Positions 7,611-14,987 of a stretch of 64,000 nucleotides of DNA are shown in pieces; within the stretch, counting starts at the first letter, position 1; each line of letters opens with the position of its first letter. This DNA comes from Marivirga atlantica (GTDB lineage: Bacteria; Bacteroidota; Bacteroidia; Cytophagales; Cyclobacteriaceae), in NCBI RefSeq assembly GCF_016734805.1, contig NZ_JAERQG010000003.1:186001-250000 (forward strand), written 5' to 3'. A program made the translations under genes and the position numbers. The notes under the pieces are model-generated. The model did no database searches. It was not told where the DNA came from and was given only the letters and a program-made list of their open reading frames with translations.

Positions 7611-8270
7611 ATGAAAAGAGTAGTTCTTTTATTTTTCTTCCTAGCATATTCCCATCTTGGATTGAGCAAAAATGTTGTTGATATTTTTACTCAATTACCC
7701 GCTAAATATGTATTAAATTTAAACGTATCAGAGAGAGAACAGCTTCTTGAAACATATTATAATGTGACTATCAAAACTGAAGAATCGAATAGGCATCCTT
7801 CTGGAGAAATTTCCATCACTCTTATTGACATAAAGAACGGATACATGAAGATTTCAGCGAACTATGGTGATGCAGGGCTCGAAATTTGTTATTGGAACAG
7901 AGAAAAGACAGAAAAGTTAATTGCAATTAACCATTATGGTTATGCTACTTCAAAATTTACTATAGCAATAAGCTTTTTGTTGTATCAGGATAAATCTGAT
8001 TTTACAGAATTACAATCAACTGAAATAATTCCTTATGCCGACATCAGTAAGCATTTGAATAAGAATAAAATGACAAGCGATGAACAAAAATTGGCTAGAC
8101 AGCTTGAATTGTATAAACAAGAAAACATAGTTTTAGAACTACCGCGTTTCGGAAAAAGGATAAAAGCTACTTATGGAATTGACAATTCTGACAATTGGAG
8201 AACAAGACTCTTAGAACATGATTCTGTTGAGTTAGGATGGGATCAATTAAACCTCGTCATTCAAAAGTAA
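7611..8270 (+). CDS. hypothetical exported protein (DUF3256-like?)
   Basis: The ATG at 7611 gives a 219-residue product with a clear signal peptide (KRVVLLFFFLAYSHLGLS). An upstream in-frame TTG at 7581 is less likely because the signal peptide begins at the ATG. The mature part opens VVDIFTQLPAKYVLNLNVSEREQLLE, which resembles the start of DUF3256 lipoprotein-type proteins of Bacteroidota, and ends in ELGWDQLNLVIQK. This family match is tentative. The ATG is 41 nt after the boundary at 7569. It is probably periplasmic, with unknown function. Confidence 0.68.
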   Translation: MKRVVLLFFFLAYSHLGLSKNVVDIFTQLPAKYVLNLNVSEREQLLETYYNVTIKTEESNRHPSGEISITLIDIKNGYMKISANYGDAGLEICYWNREKTEKLIAINHYGYATSKFTIAISFLLYQDKSDFTELQSTEIIPYADISKHLNKNKMTSDEQKLARQLELYKQENIVLELPRFGKRIKATYGIDNSDNWRTRLLEHDSVELGWDQLNLVIQK

Positions 8271-8271
8271 C

Positions 8272-8428
8272 TCCACACCATGTTCTGTATTAAGCGTTTC
8301 AGTGCATTAAGCTATCGAGATTTTAGCTCTGCTTAGATAACTCGTCAATACTGCAGAGTGTCTCGGTAGTTAATTGAAATTTTCATACTTTTAATCAGCC
8401 ACGAATTTATACAGTGGCGTTATCTCTC
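8272..8428 (+). repeat. attC-like site G (family 1, about 157 nt)
   Basis: The left core is degenerate: TCCACACCA matches the complement of the cassette start TTGTATGGA in 7 of 9 positions. It is followed by TTCTGTATTAAGC. The right half, from GGTAGTTAA to CACGAATTTATACAGTGGC and core GTTATCTCTC, is nearly the same as in site C. This copy looks decayed on its left side. Confidence 0.65.
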
Positions 8429-8440
8429 ATAAGTGCTACA

Positions 8441-9298
8441 ATGAAATACTTGCTTTCAATTTTAACTTTATCCTTTACTTGCATAAATCTGCTAGCTCAG
8501 GAACCTATGGCACCTTTTCCTGTTAAAATTAGCTTGGATAATTTTAAAGACTGTCAATATCCACAGGATACGACTTCTTTACATGAGACTATTACGAATC
8601 TGGATTTCCAATACGGAAAAAAACCTTATGATTATTCTAGGTTCGAATATATAGATATAAATCAGGACGGTGAATGTGAAGTATTTCACTATTTTTCCTC
8701 TGGTGTTAGAGGTTGGCCACACGATTTCTTGACTGTTTATGATTTAGTAAATAGTAATTTGATAAAACTATTTGACGGATCAAGCTATTTTTCATCTTTT
8801 GCCGAATCAGACGGCAAGTATCTTCAAATAAACTACATAGAGTTTGACGGACACAAAACTAATCCTATCTATAAAAACACAGTTTGGAAATTTGATGGTG
8901 AAAAATATTCTCCTTCATACTCTCCTGATTTTACTAAAGGACAAATGAAGTCTGCAGGCCTTAAATCATATCAGAATCAAGACTATAGTACAGCCTTAGT
9001 CTATTTTAAAAATGTATTAATTATGCCTCATAATTCAGAAGATGAGTTATTAGCATCAGCAAATGATGTGGCTATTACTCTTATAAAACTAGACCGTTCA
9101 AATCAGGTTGAAGATTTTTTAAAGCCCTATATTTTTAAAGCATCAGACCAGGACATTTTAGCAAATAGCTATTATAATCTTGGGCTAGCAAAGGAATTAA
9201 TTGATGACCTCGATGAGGCAAAAGAATATTTTCAAAAATCGAATCAATTAAATCAGACAAAAGCAGCACAAGATAAAATTAAAAAATACGAGAGGTAA
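8441..9298 (+). CDS. hypothetical exported protein with C-terminal TPR-like repeats
   Basis: The start is placed at ATG 8441, 21 nt after the cassette boundary; the in-frame upstream codon at 8414 would lie inside the attC-like site. The 285-residue product has a signal peptide (KYLLSILTLSFTCINLLAQ). A middle part contains FEYIDINQDGECEVFHYF, similar to FG-GAP/EF-like Asp-rich loops. Two or three helical hairpins of TPR type (about 175-280) follow, ending NLGLAKELIDDLDEAKEYFQKS. It is likely periplasmic or surface exposed, and no enzymatic motif is seen. The TAA is inside the left core of site H. Confidence 0.7.
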   Translation: MKYLLSILTLSFTCINLLAQEPMAPFPVKISLDNFKDCQYPQDTTSLHETITNLDFQYGKKPYDYSRFEYIDINQDGECEVFHYFSSGVRGWPHDFLTVYDLVNSNLIKLFDGSSYFSSFAESDGKYLQINYIEFDGHKTNPIYKNTVWKFDGEKYSPSYSPDFTKGQMKSAGLKSYQNQDYSTALVYFKNVLIMPHNSEDELLASANDVAITLIKLDRSNQVEDFLKPYIFKASDQDILANSYYNLGLAKELIDDLDEAKEYFQKSNQLNQTKAAQDKIKKYER

Positions 9299-9446
9299 CA
9301 TTCTGTATAAATCATGGCTGTTAAGTGGAATATTGTGACTTTAACTCTTCGTAGTTAGCACTTCAATACTCCGGATTGCCGTGGTAGTTAACTCAAAATT
9401 TTATACTTTTAATGAACCACAAATTTATGCGGTGGCGTTATGCTTA
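9290..9446 (+). repeat. attC-like site H (family 1, about 157 nt)
   Basis: The left core GAGAGGTAA matches the cassette start TTATCTCTC at 8420 in 8 of 9 positions. The right core is GTTATGC. The arms CTGTATAAATCATGGC and the complement of CCACAAATTTATGCGG pair with one bulged base. The central CTCCGGATTGCCGTGG corresponds to the same point in sites C and I. Confidence 0.72.
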
Positions 9447-9458
9447 ATTACTCATACC

Positions 9459-10217
9459 ATGAATAAAATCTTAGTTCTATTTCCGTTATTATTTTTGGCT
9501 TTATCTTCTACTGCCCAGACGTCAGATAATATAGTCAATAAAACAAGCGAATATAAAAAACTTGATTTTAGCTCTGTATTTGTTGGCGAGAAATTTTATT
9601 CAGACAATCGAACAGAAAAATACAATAGGGTTGAACCAATAGGATATTTTGGAAGCAATTATCAAAGAGTTTTTGTCCATTTCATTTCCGTCATTCAGGA
9701 TCAGGAAAATCCATTAGTATATTTCGTTTATGGTAAGACTAAACTGAAAGACAATATATCAGTTTTTCAGGGTAAAATCATTATTAAAGAGGTAATTGAA
9801 TATAAAAGACATGAATTTCCAGAATTTAATCGTGGAGAAATTAATGGTGAATATGTATTTTTTGAAGACACAAAAAATAATGGTTCAGGAAAATTCCAAG
9901 GAGAATTTACTTCTAGCTGGTTAATAAATCAGGACAATAAAGTCGAATATGATGGAATGATGTTGGCAGCGGACGGATTTTCAAACAATCAATTTGAAGG
10001 AGTTTGGATAAGTTATAATTCGGGAAAAGAATATATCTGCAATTGGGGTGATTACAGAATTCCTAATAGCGGAAATCTTGATAATGGAGCTGGTGAATTT
10101 TTCCCTAGTAAAGAATATCTTAATAGAGGCTGGCAGACCTATATTGATCAATATGGAGATCCGAGCGAAGTTAAAACCAAAAGAGCACGAGAATTAGAAA
10201 AAGCAAATTGGTGGTAA
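9459..10217 (+). CDS. hypothetical exported protein (paralogue of next cassette's product)
   Basis: The ATG at 9459 is 21 nt after the boundary and starts a signal peptide (NKILVLFPLLFLALSSTAQ); the upstream in-frame codon at 9381 lies in the attC-like site. The mature part of the 252-residue product is predicted to be rich in beta strands, with NPLVYFVYGKTKLKDNISVFQGKI around 90-115, and ends KANWW. The product at 10,390 shares the pattern V.GK.KL..NI....GKI, the GVW/GEW..(Y/F)NS motif and a Trp-Trp C-terminus. No known domain was recognised. Confidence 0.7.
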   Translation: MNKILVLFPLLFLALSSTAQTSDNIVNKTSEYKKLDFSSVFVGEKFYSDNRTEKYNRVEPIGYFGSNYQRVFVHFISVIQDQENPLVYFVYGKTKLKDNISVFQGKIIIKEVIEYKRHEFPEFNRGEINGEYVFFEDTKNNGSGKFQGEFTSSWLINQDNKVEYDGMMLAADGFSNNQFEGVWISYNSGKEYICNWGDYRIPNSGNLDNGAGEFFPSKEYLNRGWQTYIDQYGDPSEVKTKRARELEKANWW

Positions 10218-10222
10218 AAACT

Positions 10223-10378
10223 AAGCATAACATTCTGTATGAAATCATAGCTGTTAGTAGGTCATTGCTCCCTTAGCTCTTCTTAGATAGCCCAGCAATA
10301 CTGTGTATTGCCGCGGTAGTTGACGCAAATCTTTATACTTTTAATCAACCACGAATTTAAACGGTGGCGCTAGTTTTA
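10223..10378 (+). repeat. attC-like site I (family 1, about 156 nt)
   Basis: The left core TAAGCATAAC is the exact complement of the cassette start TTATGCTTA at 9438-9446. The right core reads GCTAGTT (10369-10375) instead of GTTAGTT, a change in the recombination triplet. The arms CTGTATGAAATCATAGC and CCACGAATTTAAACGG still pair. The changed core may have frozen the last cassette in place. Confidence 0.68.
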
Positions 10379-10389
10379 ACTATAATCAA

Positions 10390-11070
10390 ATGCGAATCCT
10401 AATTTTATATCTGCTACTTTATGCCTTCTCAACATCATATGGACAACTTCCAGAAGTTTCCAAAAATTGGGAAAAGGAACATGTAGCAAGTAGATTATCA
10501 TCAAAAGATTTAAAAGATTATTTGAAATACGATTTTTCAAATATACTATCTAATCAAAACCGATTTGAGGGTGATGGTTGGTCTTCATATACGGGATTTT
10601 TTGGACCAAAGAATAGAAGGATAGACTTTCATCTTCTTGCAACAAAAATCTCCCCTGAAGTATATTCTGTTACAGGCAAAAGTAAATTAGGCGAAAACAT
10701 ACGTGAACTATCAGGTAAAATTGTATTACTGAATGCCTATATAACAAATTGGAAGGCCCATGTAATTACATTCAAATATGAATTGAATGAGCCTGGAGAT
10801 AAAGATGGAGACGGTAAATTTGTAGGAATCGGTTCAATAGCGTTTCAATTAAATGAAAATAATGCAGAAATCTTCTGGTCAGCTGCTGGAGATTATAGAG
10901 AATATAATAATGTATTTGTTGGTGAGTGGCAAAGATTTAACTCAAGCGTTACAAGAGAATGTATTTTCACCTTTTATGTGAGTGGAACGCATAACAAACT
11001 AGTTTTGAAGTCAGAGCTTTTTATAAACCATTTCCTGAAGAAAGTGAATGCAAATGCTTTTATGAACTAA
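10390..11070 (+). CDS. hypothetical exported protein, probably frameshifted near its end
   Basis: The 226-residue frame has a signal peptide (RILILYLLLYAFSTSYGQ) and aligns by eye with the preceding cassette's product over most of its length (VYSVTGKSKLGENIRELSGKI, VFVGEWQRFNSS). After about position 10,995 the similarity leaves this frame. The other frame, read to the stop at 11,142-11,144, gives AFYKPFPEESECKCFYEL and then GWQDYNDRDIKKEIWWK, which fits the GWQTYIDQ and WW end of the paralogue. A one-base deletion near 10,994-11,010 would explain this. The gap from 11,071 to 11,355 holds that displaced tail and no other gene. Confidence 0.62.
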   Translation: MRILILYLLLYAFSTSYGQLPEVSKNWEKEHVASRLSSKDLKDYLKYDFSNILSNQNRFEGDGWSSYTGFFGPKNRRIDFHLLATKISPEVYSVTGKSKLGENIRELSGKIVLLNAYITNWKAHVITFKYELNEPGDKDGDGKFVGIGSIAFQLNENNAEIFWSAAGDYREYNNVFVGEWQRFNSSVTRECIFTFYVSGTHNKLVLKSELFINHFLKKVNANAFMN

Positions 11071-11355
11071 AGGATGAAGTTAGGCAGTACGGGTGGCAAG
11101 ATTATAATGATCGAGATATCAAGAAAGAAATCTGGTGGAAATAAAGCTATACCTAATAACAGATAAAAAACCAGAACTACCGGGAAAGCAAAGCTTTTTA
11201 GCCATATCGTTAAAATAATTCTTCTTACCGCCAATGCTATTTTGATTAGCATATTTAGAGAAGTAACCTATCTTTCGGTTATAAAATTAAAGGGAAATCA
11301 ATTGAGGTTATAAATCTGTAAATTGAGCCCAACTGTTTAAAAACGCCAAATAATT

Positions 11356-12354
11356 ATGAAGCAAACAATATTCAAATCTACCCAATCCATAGTCAAAGCT
11401 ATTATGCTCTCTATTTGCATGGTGGCAGTTATTATATCCTGTTCACAAAAACAAGCCAAAGAAACTGATAAATCGGCTAACAACTTAAGCACAGGCGAAG
11501 GCTATGTAGAAGTGGAAGGCGGAAAAGTTTGGTATGGCATTATGGGTGGTGGCGATAAAACACCTATTCTATGTTTGCATGGAGGCCCCGGAGGCACAAG
11601 TGCTGGCTATTACAAATTGTCAGAACTGGCCGAGGAAAGGCCTATCATTTTCTTTGATCAATTGGGCAGTGGCAGATCCGATCATCATCAAGATACTTCG
11701 CTCTTGAAAGTGGAAAAGTTTGTAGAACAGGTGCATGCTGTAAAAGAAGCACTAATGCTGGACAATTTCTACCTGATGGGTGGCTCTTGGGGTGGTGCTT
11801 TGGCGCTTGAATATTATTTGGTCCATCCCGAAGGGATTAAAGGTTTGATCTTTAGAAGTCCTTATTTTAGCACACCTATTTGGGAAAAAGATGCCGATAT
11901 TTTGGTAAGTCAATTACCGGATACCATCAAAGCGGCCATCTACCAGGCAGAGAAAGATAGCACATTCAATACAGAAGCTTATGCTGCTGCCAATACATAT
12001 TTCCTTAAGCAACACGGCAGAAGAACAGAAAAGGTGCAACATCCTTATGATACAGTTCCATCGCCTGGAAATTCCTTTATATACAATTACATGTGGGGAC
12101 CAAGTGAATTTACTGCTACCGGCACCCTGAAAACTTATGACAATCACGAAGCGCTTAAAAAGGTGAAAGTGCCGGCATTATTTACCACGGGTGAATATGA
12201 TGAGGCAAGGCCAGAAACCATTGAAGAATTGTCAAAACTGGTTCCTCAATCAAGCTTTGTGGTAATTCCTGATGCAGGGCATTCCACGCTGAGTGATAAC
12301 CGATCAGCTATGATTGGCGCCATTCAAACATTTTTAAAAGAACAAGAAGAGTAA
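11356..12354 (+). CDS. proline iminopeptidase-like alpha/beta hydrolase lipoprotein
   Basis: The 332-residue product has a lipoprotein signal with lipobox IISC (Cys29). The alpha/beta-hydrolase fold typical of peptidase family S33 follows: oxyanion-hole HGGPGG (about 76-81), nucleophile elbow GGSWGG with Ser144, Asp282 in TTGEYDEARP, and His309 in PDAGHST. S33 enzymes release N-terminal proline or act on short peptides and related amides. The exact substrate is unknown. It is anchored in the cell envelope. It stands just outside the right end of the cassette array and is followed 115 nt later by an exported aminopeptidase P, so both may process proline-containing peptides in the periplasm. 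Confidence 0.87.
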   Translation: MKQTIFKSTQSIVKAIMLSICMVAVIISCSQKQAKETDKSANNLSTGEGYVEVEGGKVWYGIMGGGDKTPILCLHGGPGGTSAGYYKLSELAEERPIIFFDQLGSGRSDHHQDTSLLKVEKFVEQVHAVKEALMLDNFYLMGGSWGGALALEYYLVHPEGIKGLIFRSPYFSTPIWEKDADILVSQLPDTIKAAIYQAEKDSTFNTEAYAAANTYFLKQHGRRTEKVQHPYDTVPSPGNSFIYNYMWGPSEFTATGTLKTYDNHEALKKVKVPALFTTGEYDEARPETIEELSKLVPQSSFVVIPDAGHSTLSDNRSAMIGAIQTFLKEQEE

Positions 12355-12468
12355 ATTAGTAAATTGAATTATGTAATGAGCATAAACTTAGAGTCCTAAA
12401 CATACCAACTGCGGATGAATAAGTTTATTGCGAATTCCATGTGGCCATAAAAGATAAAATATATACAC

Positions 12469-13953
12469 ATGAAAAGACTCCACTTATGCTCGCTCCTTTT
12501 TCTTTGGTTGAATTTGATCATGGTCAGTCATTTAACTGCTCAAAAGCCGGATGATTTCCTAAGTTCTGAATTCCATCGGGAAAGAAGAGCTACCCTGAGA
12601 GCCAAAATGCCTGCCAATAGCGTTGCTGTATTTTTCTCCAATCCGGTAAGGAACAGGGCCAATGATGTAAATTATATGTACCATCAAGACCCTAATTTTT
12701 ATTACCTCACTGGTCATGAAGCGCCCCATGCACTCTTGATGATATTTTCTGAGAAGCAGCCAATAAATGGACAAAAGGTTGATGAACTTCTTTTTATAAG
12801 AGGCAAAAATGCTTTGGCAGAACTTTATGATGGCGCAAGGATGAATCCTCAGGAAGCTGCTGAAGCTTTGAAAGTAGCCACAGTATTTCAAACGCCCGAC
12901 TTTAAAGATTTCCCTATTGATTTTGGTCAGTTTGATCATGTGCTGTTCTACGATTTTAAGGATGACGTAAGAAATACGAATGAAGCGGGAGACCTTTATG
13001 ACCTTATTGAACAATTTAAAATAAAAACTAATTACCCTAACGATCAGCAGCTTACACTGGAAGTAGAGCCCTCTCCTACTAACCTTAACACCAAAATGCT
13101 GGATAGTTTGCTGGCACCTATGCGTGGCATTAAAACGGCTCAGGAAATTGAATTGCTGAGAAAAGCAGTGAAAATTTCAGCACTTGGACAGGCAGAAGTA
13201 ATGAGAGCCATGCAACCGGGCATGTCAGAATTTGAAGTGCAGGGCATGCATGAGTTTATTTTCAAAAAATACCAGGCTGAATATGAAGTTTATCCTAGTA
13301 TAGTAGGTGCCGGACATAATGGTTGTGTATTACACTACATCGATAATTACAAACCTTCTATTGAAGATGGTGAGCTCATATTAATGGATTTAGGTGCAGA
13401 ATATCATGGCTATACAGCCGATGTTACACGCACCATTCCGGTAAATGGTAAATTCACCAAAGAACAAAAGCAGATTTATGATTTGGTTTATAAGGCACAG
13501 GAAGCAGCTATGTCTATCGCTAAAGCGGGCGTTCCTTTTAAAGCTTTGTATGATACAACTCTGGCGGTAGTAAATGAAGGCCTATTGAAGTTAGGCATTC
13601 TAAAGTCCCTGACGCCAGAAGATATGATCAACCCTGCTACAGGTCGCCATTGGTTTTATCCTCATGGCTGTTGCCATCATATTGGTTTAGATGTGCATGA
13701 TTTAGGCACCTATGGCAATTTAGAAGCTGGCATGGTGATTACCATTGAGCCGGGTATTTACATTCCTGCTGGTAGCCCTACTGAAAAAAAATGGTGGGAC
13801 ATCCCTGTCCGTATAGAAGATGATTACTTAATCACTGAAGAGGGCATTGAATTATTATCCGATGATGCACCTAGAAAAAGTGAGGAGATTGAAGCATTGA
13901 TGAAAAAGGAAAGTGCTTTCAACCAAATGCAGTTACCTGCACTGGATGAATAG
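12469..13953 (+). CDS. pepP: exported Xaa-Pro aminopeptidase (aminopeptidase P, M24)
   Basis: This 494-residue protein has a signal peptide ending HLTAQ. An N-terminal aminopeptidase-P domain (about 30-170) precedes the pita-bread M24 domain. The dinuclear metal ligands are all visible: Asp307 and Asp318 (DLGAEYHGYTADVTRT), His403 (CCHHIGLDVHD), Glu427 (TIEPGIY) and Glu450 (VRIEDDY). It removes an N-terminal residue that precedes proline. The signal peptide places it in the periplasm, unlike cytosolic PepP of enterobacteria. Its length is usual for the long form of the family. The gene symbol follows the family and not a verified orthologue. Confidence 0.9.
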   Translation: MKRLHLCSLLFLWLNLIMVSHLTAQKPDDFLSSEFHRERRATLRAKMPANSVAVFFSNPVRNRANDVNYMYHQDPNFYYLTGHEAPHALLMIFSEKQPINGQKVDELLFIRGKNALAELYDGARMNPQEAAEALKVATVFQTPDFKDFPIDFGQFDHVLFYDFKDDVRNTNEAGDLYDLIEQFKIKTNYPNDQQLTLEVEPSPTNLNTKMLDSLLAPMRGIKTAQEIELLRKAVKISALGQAEVMRAMQPGMSEFEVQGMHEFIFKKYQAEYEVYPSIVGAGHNGCVLHYIDNYKPSIEDGELILMDLGAEYHGYTADVTRTIPVNGKFTKEQKQIYDLVYKAQEAAMSIAKAGVPFKALYDTTLAVVNEGLLKLGILKSLTPEDMINPATGRHWFYPHGCCHHIGLDVHDLGTYGNLEAGMVITIEPGIYIPAGSPTEKKWWDIPVRIEDDYLITEEGIELLSDDAPRKSEEIEALMKKESAFNQMQLPALDE

Positions 13954-14037
13954 TTCCTTTTCTAAAAATGAATTTAAAATCAACTTGAATATTTGATTCA
14001 ATAATTCGTTGTGTCTCCATCAATTAACCTCATTGAA

Positions 14038-14874
14038 ATGAAAAATTTTGTACTTGCTCTGTTAATCACACTTTCAGCCTGTTCTGGAAATCCTGAGAAT
14101 TTAGAGGCCTATAATGAAGCCTCAGTAGCTAACTTAATGGAATTGCCTGCGACTAAGCAGTCGGCACAGCCTGATTCAAAAGCTGGTACCAATGAAATAA
14201 GAAAGAAACTTGTTTATAAAGGCGGGATTGAATTTGAGTCAAAGAACATTGAGAAAGACTATCAAAAAATTAGCGAGCTGCTACCTAAGTATGAGGCTTA
14301 CCTTGAAAATGAAGATCAGTCAAAAAATGATTACCGCATCAATTATCATCTAACAATCAGAGTTCCGGTAGATGCTTATGATACTGTTTATTCAAAAATC
14401 TCAAGCTATGCCTATAAACTGGATAACCGTTTTTCCAGAATTGAGGATGTAACCGAACAATACTACGATCTTAAAGGAAGGTTAAAGAATCAGCAGGAAC
14501 TTGAAAAGCGTTATTTACAGCTGCTCAACAAAGCTGATGACATTAAAGATGTCCTGGCTATTGAGAATAAACTCAATGAGGTACGAACTGAAATTGAATA
14601 CTTGCAAGGGCAGTTTAATTACCTATCGAAACAAGTAAGTTATAGCACTATTGAAGTTAACTTTTATGAAAAACTACCTTATGAGGATAGTATAAGTGGA
14701 AGAGATAGCTTTGGCGAAAGAATAGCCAATGCCCTGACTGATGGATGGCATATTTTCATTTCTTTTATAGTTGGCCTTATAAGTTTATGGCCATTCATCC
14801 TACTCATAGTACTGGTGATAATTTTAACCATTACTTTAAGAAGCAAATTCAAGAAAAAGAAAATCGAGCTATAG
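14038..14874 (+). CDS. DUF4349 domain lipoprotein
   Basis: The ATG at 14,038 starts a lipoprotein signal (KNFVLALLITLSACSG); an upstream GTG at 14,011 would extend it without need. The 278-residue product carries a DUF4349 region (RKLVYKGGIEFESKNIEKDYQKI and VTEQYYDLKGRLKNQQELEKRYLQLLNKADDIKDVLAIENKLNEVRTEIEYLQGQ) with a coiled coil at about 140-200. One C-terminal membrane helix (about 238-262) ends in a basic tail. This layout is typical of the family. Its function is unknown, though a sensory or envelope role is often assumed. Confidence 0.85.
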   Translation: MKNFVLALLITLSACSGNPENLEAYNEASVANLMELPATKQSAQPDSKAGTNEIRKKLVYKGGIEFESKNIEKDYQKISELLPKYEAYLENEDQSKNDYRINYHLTIRVPVDAYDTVYSKISSYAYKLDNRFSRIEDVTEQYYDLKGRLKNQQELEKRYLQLLNKADDIKDVLAIENKLNEVRTEIEYLQGQFNYLSKQVSYSTIEVNFYEKLPYEDSISGRDSFGERIANALTDGWHIFISFIVGLISLWPFILLIVLVIILTITLRSKFKKKKIEL

Positions 14875-14987
14875 TACATTTCGAAATAGCTTTCAGCAAT
14901 TTTCTGAAAGACTAGTTTTGAGCAATCTCCCCTATTCGCATAATATTTTATATATTGAGTGAGCTATTAACCTAGTCTTACTGCTTT

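Larger units (their letters stand above)
588..11150 (+). mobile_element. integron-like gene cassette array (CALIN-like, no integrase seen)
   Basis: Eight consecutive segments start just after a GTTRRRY-like core and end in an imperfect palindrome. Estimated boundaries (G|TT) lie after 744, 1379, 2879, 4759, 6669, 7569, 8419, 9437 and 10369. For five segments the first 8-9 bases are the reverse complement of bases at the segment end: TTATCGGC/GCCGATAA, TTAGGCAC/GTGCCTAA and TTATGCTTA/TAAGCATAA are exact, and TTGTAAGCC/GGCTTACGA and TTATCTCTC/GAGAGGTAA have one mismatch. This is the relation expected of the simple sites at the two ends of an excised cassette. All cargo is on one strand, and start codons usually follow the boundary by 18-41 nt. 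No tyrosine recombinase is encoded here, so the array may be an integrase-less cluster or the far part of a larger integron. The right end after 10,370 has no recognisable partner site. Confidence 0.75.

Noticed and set aside
588-11150. Interpretation of the spacers as transposon ends or MITEs
   Set aside because: There is no target-site duplication around each spacer, and the short complementary ends belong to the gene-bearing segments, which fits cassettes better.
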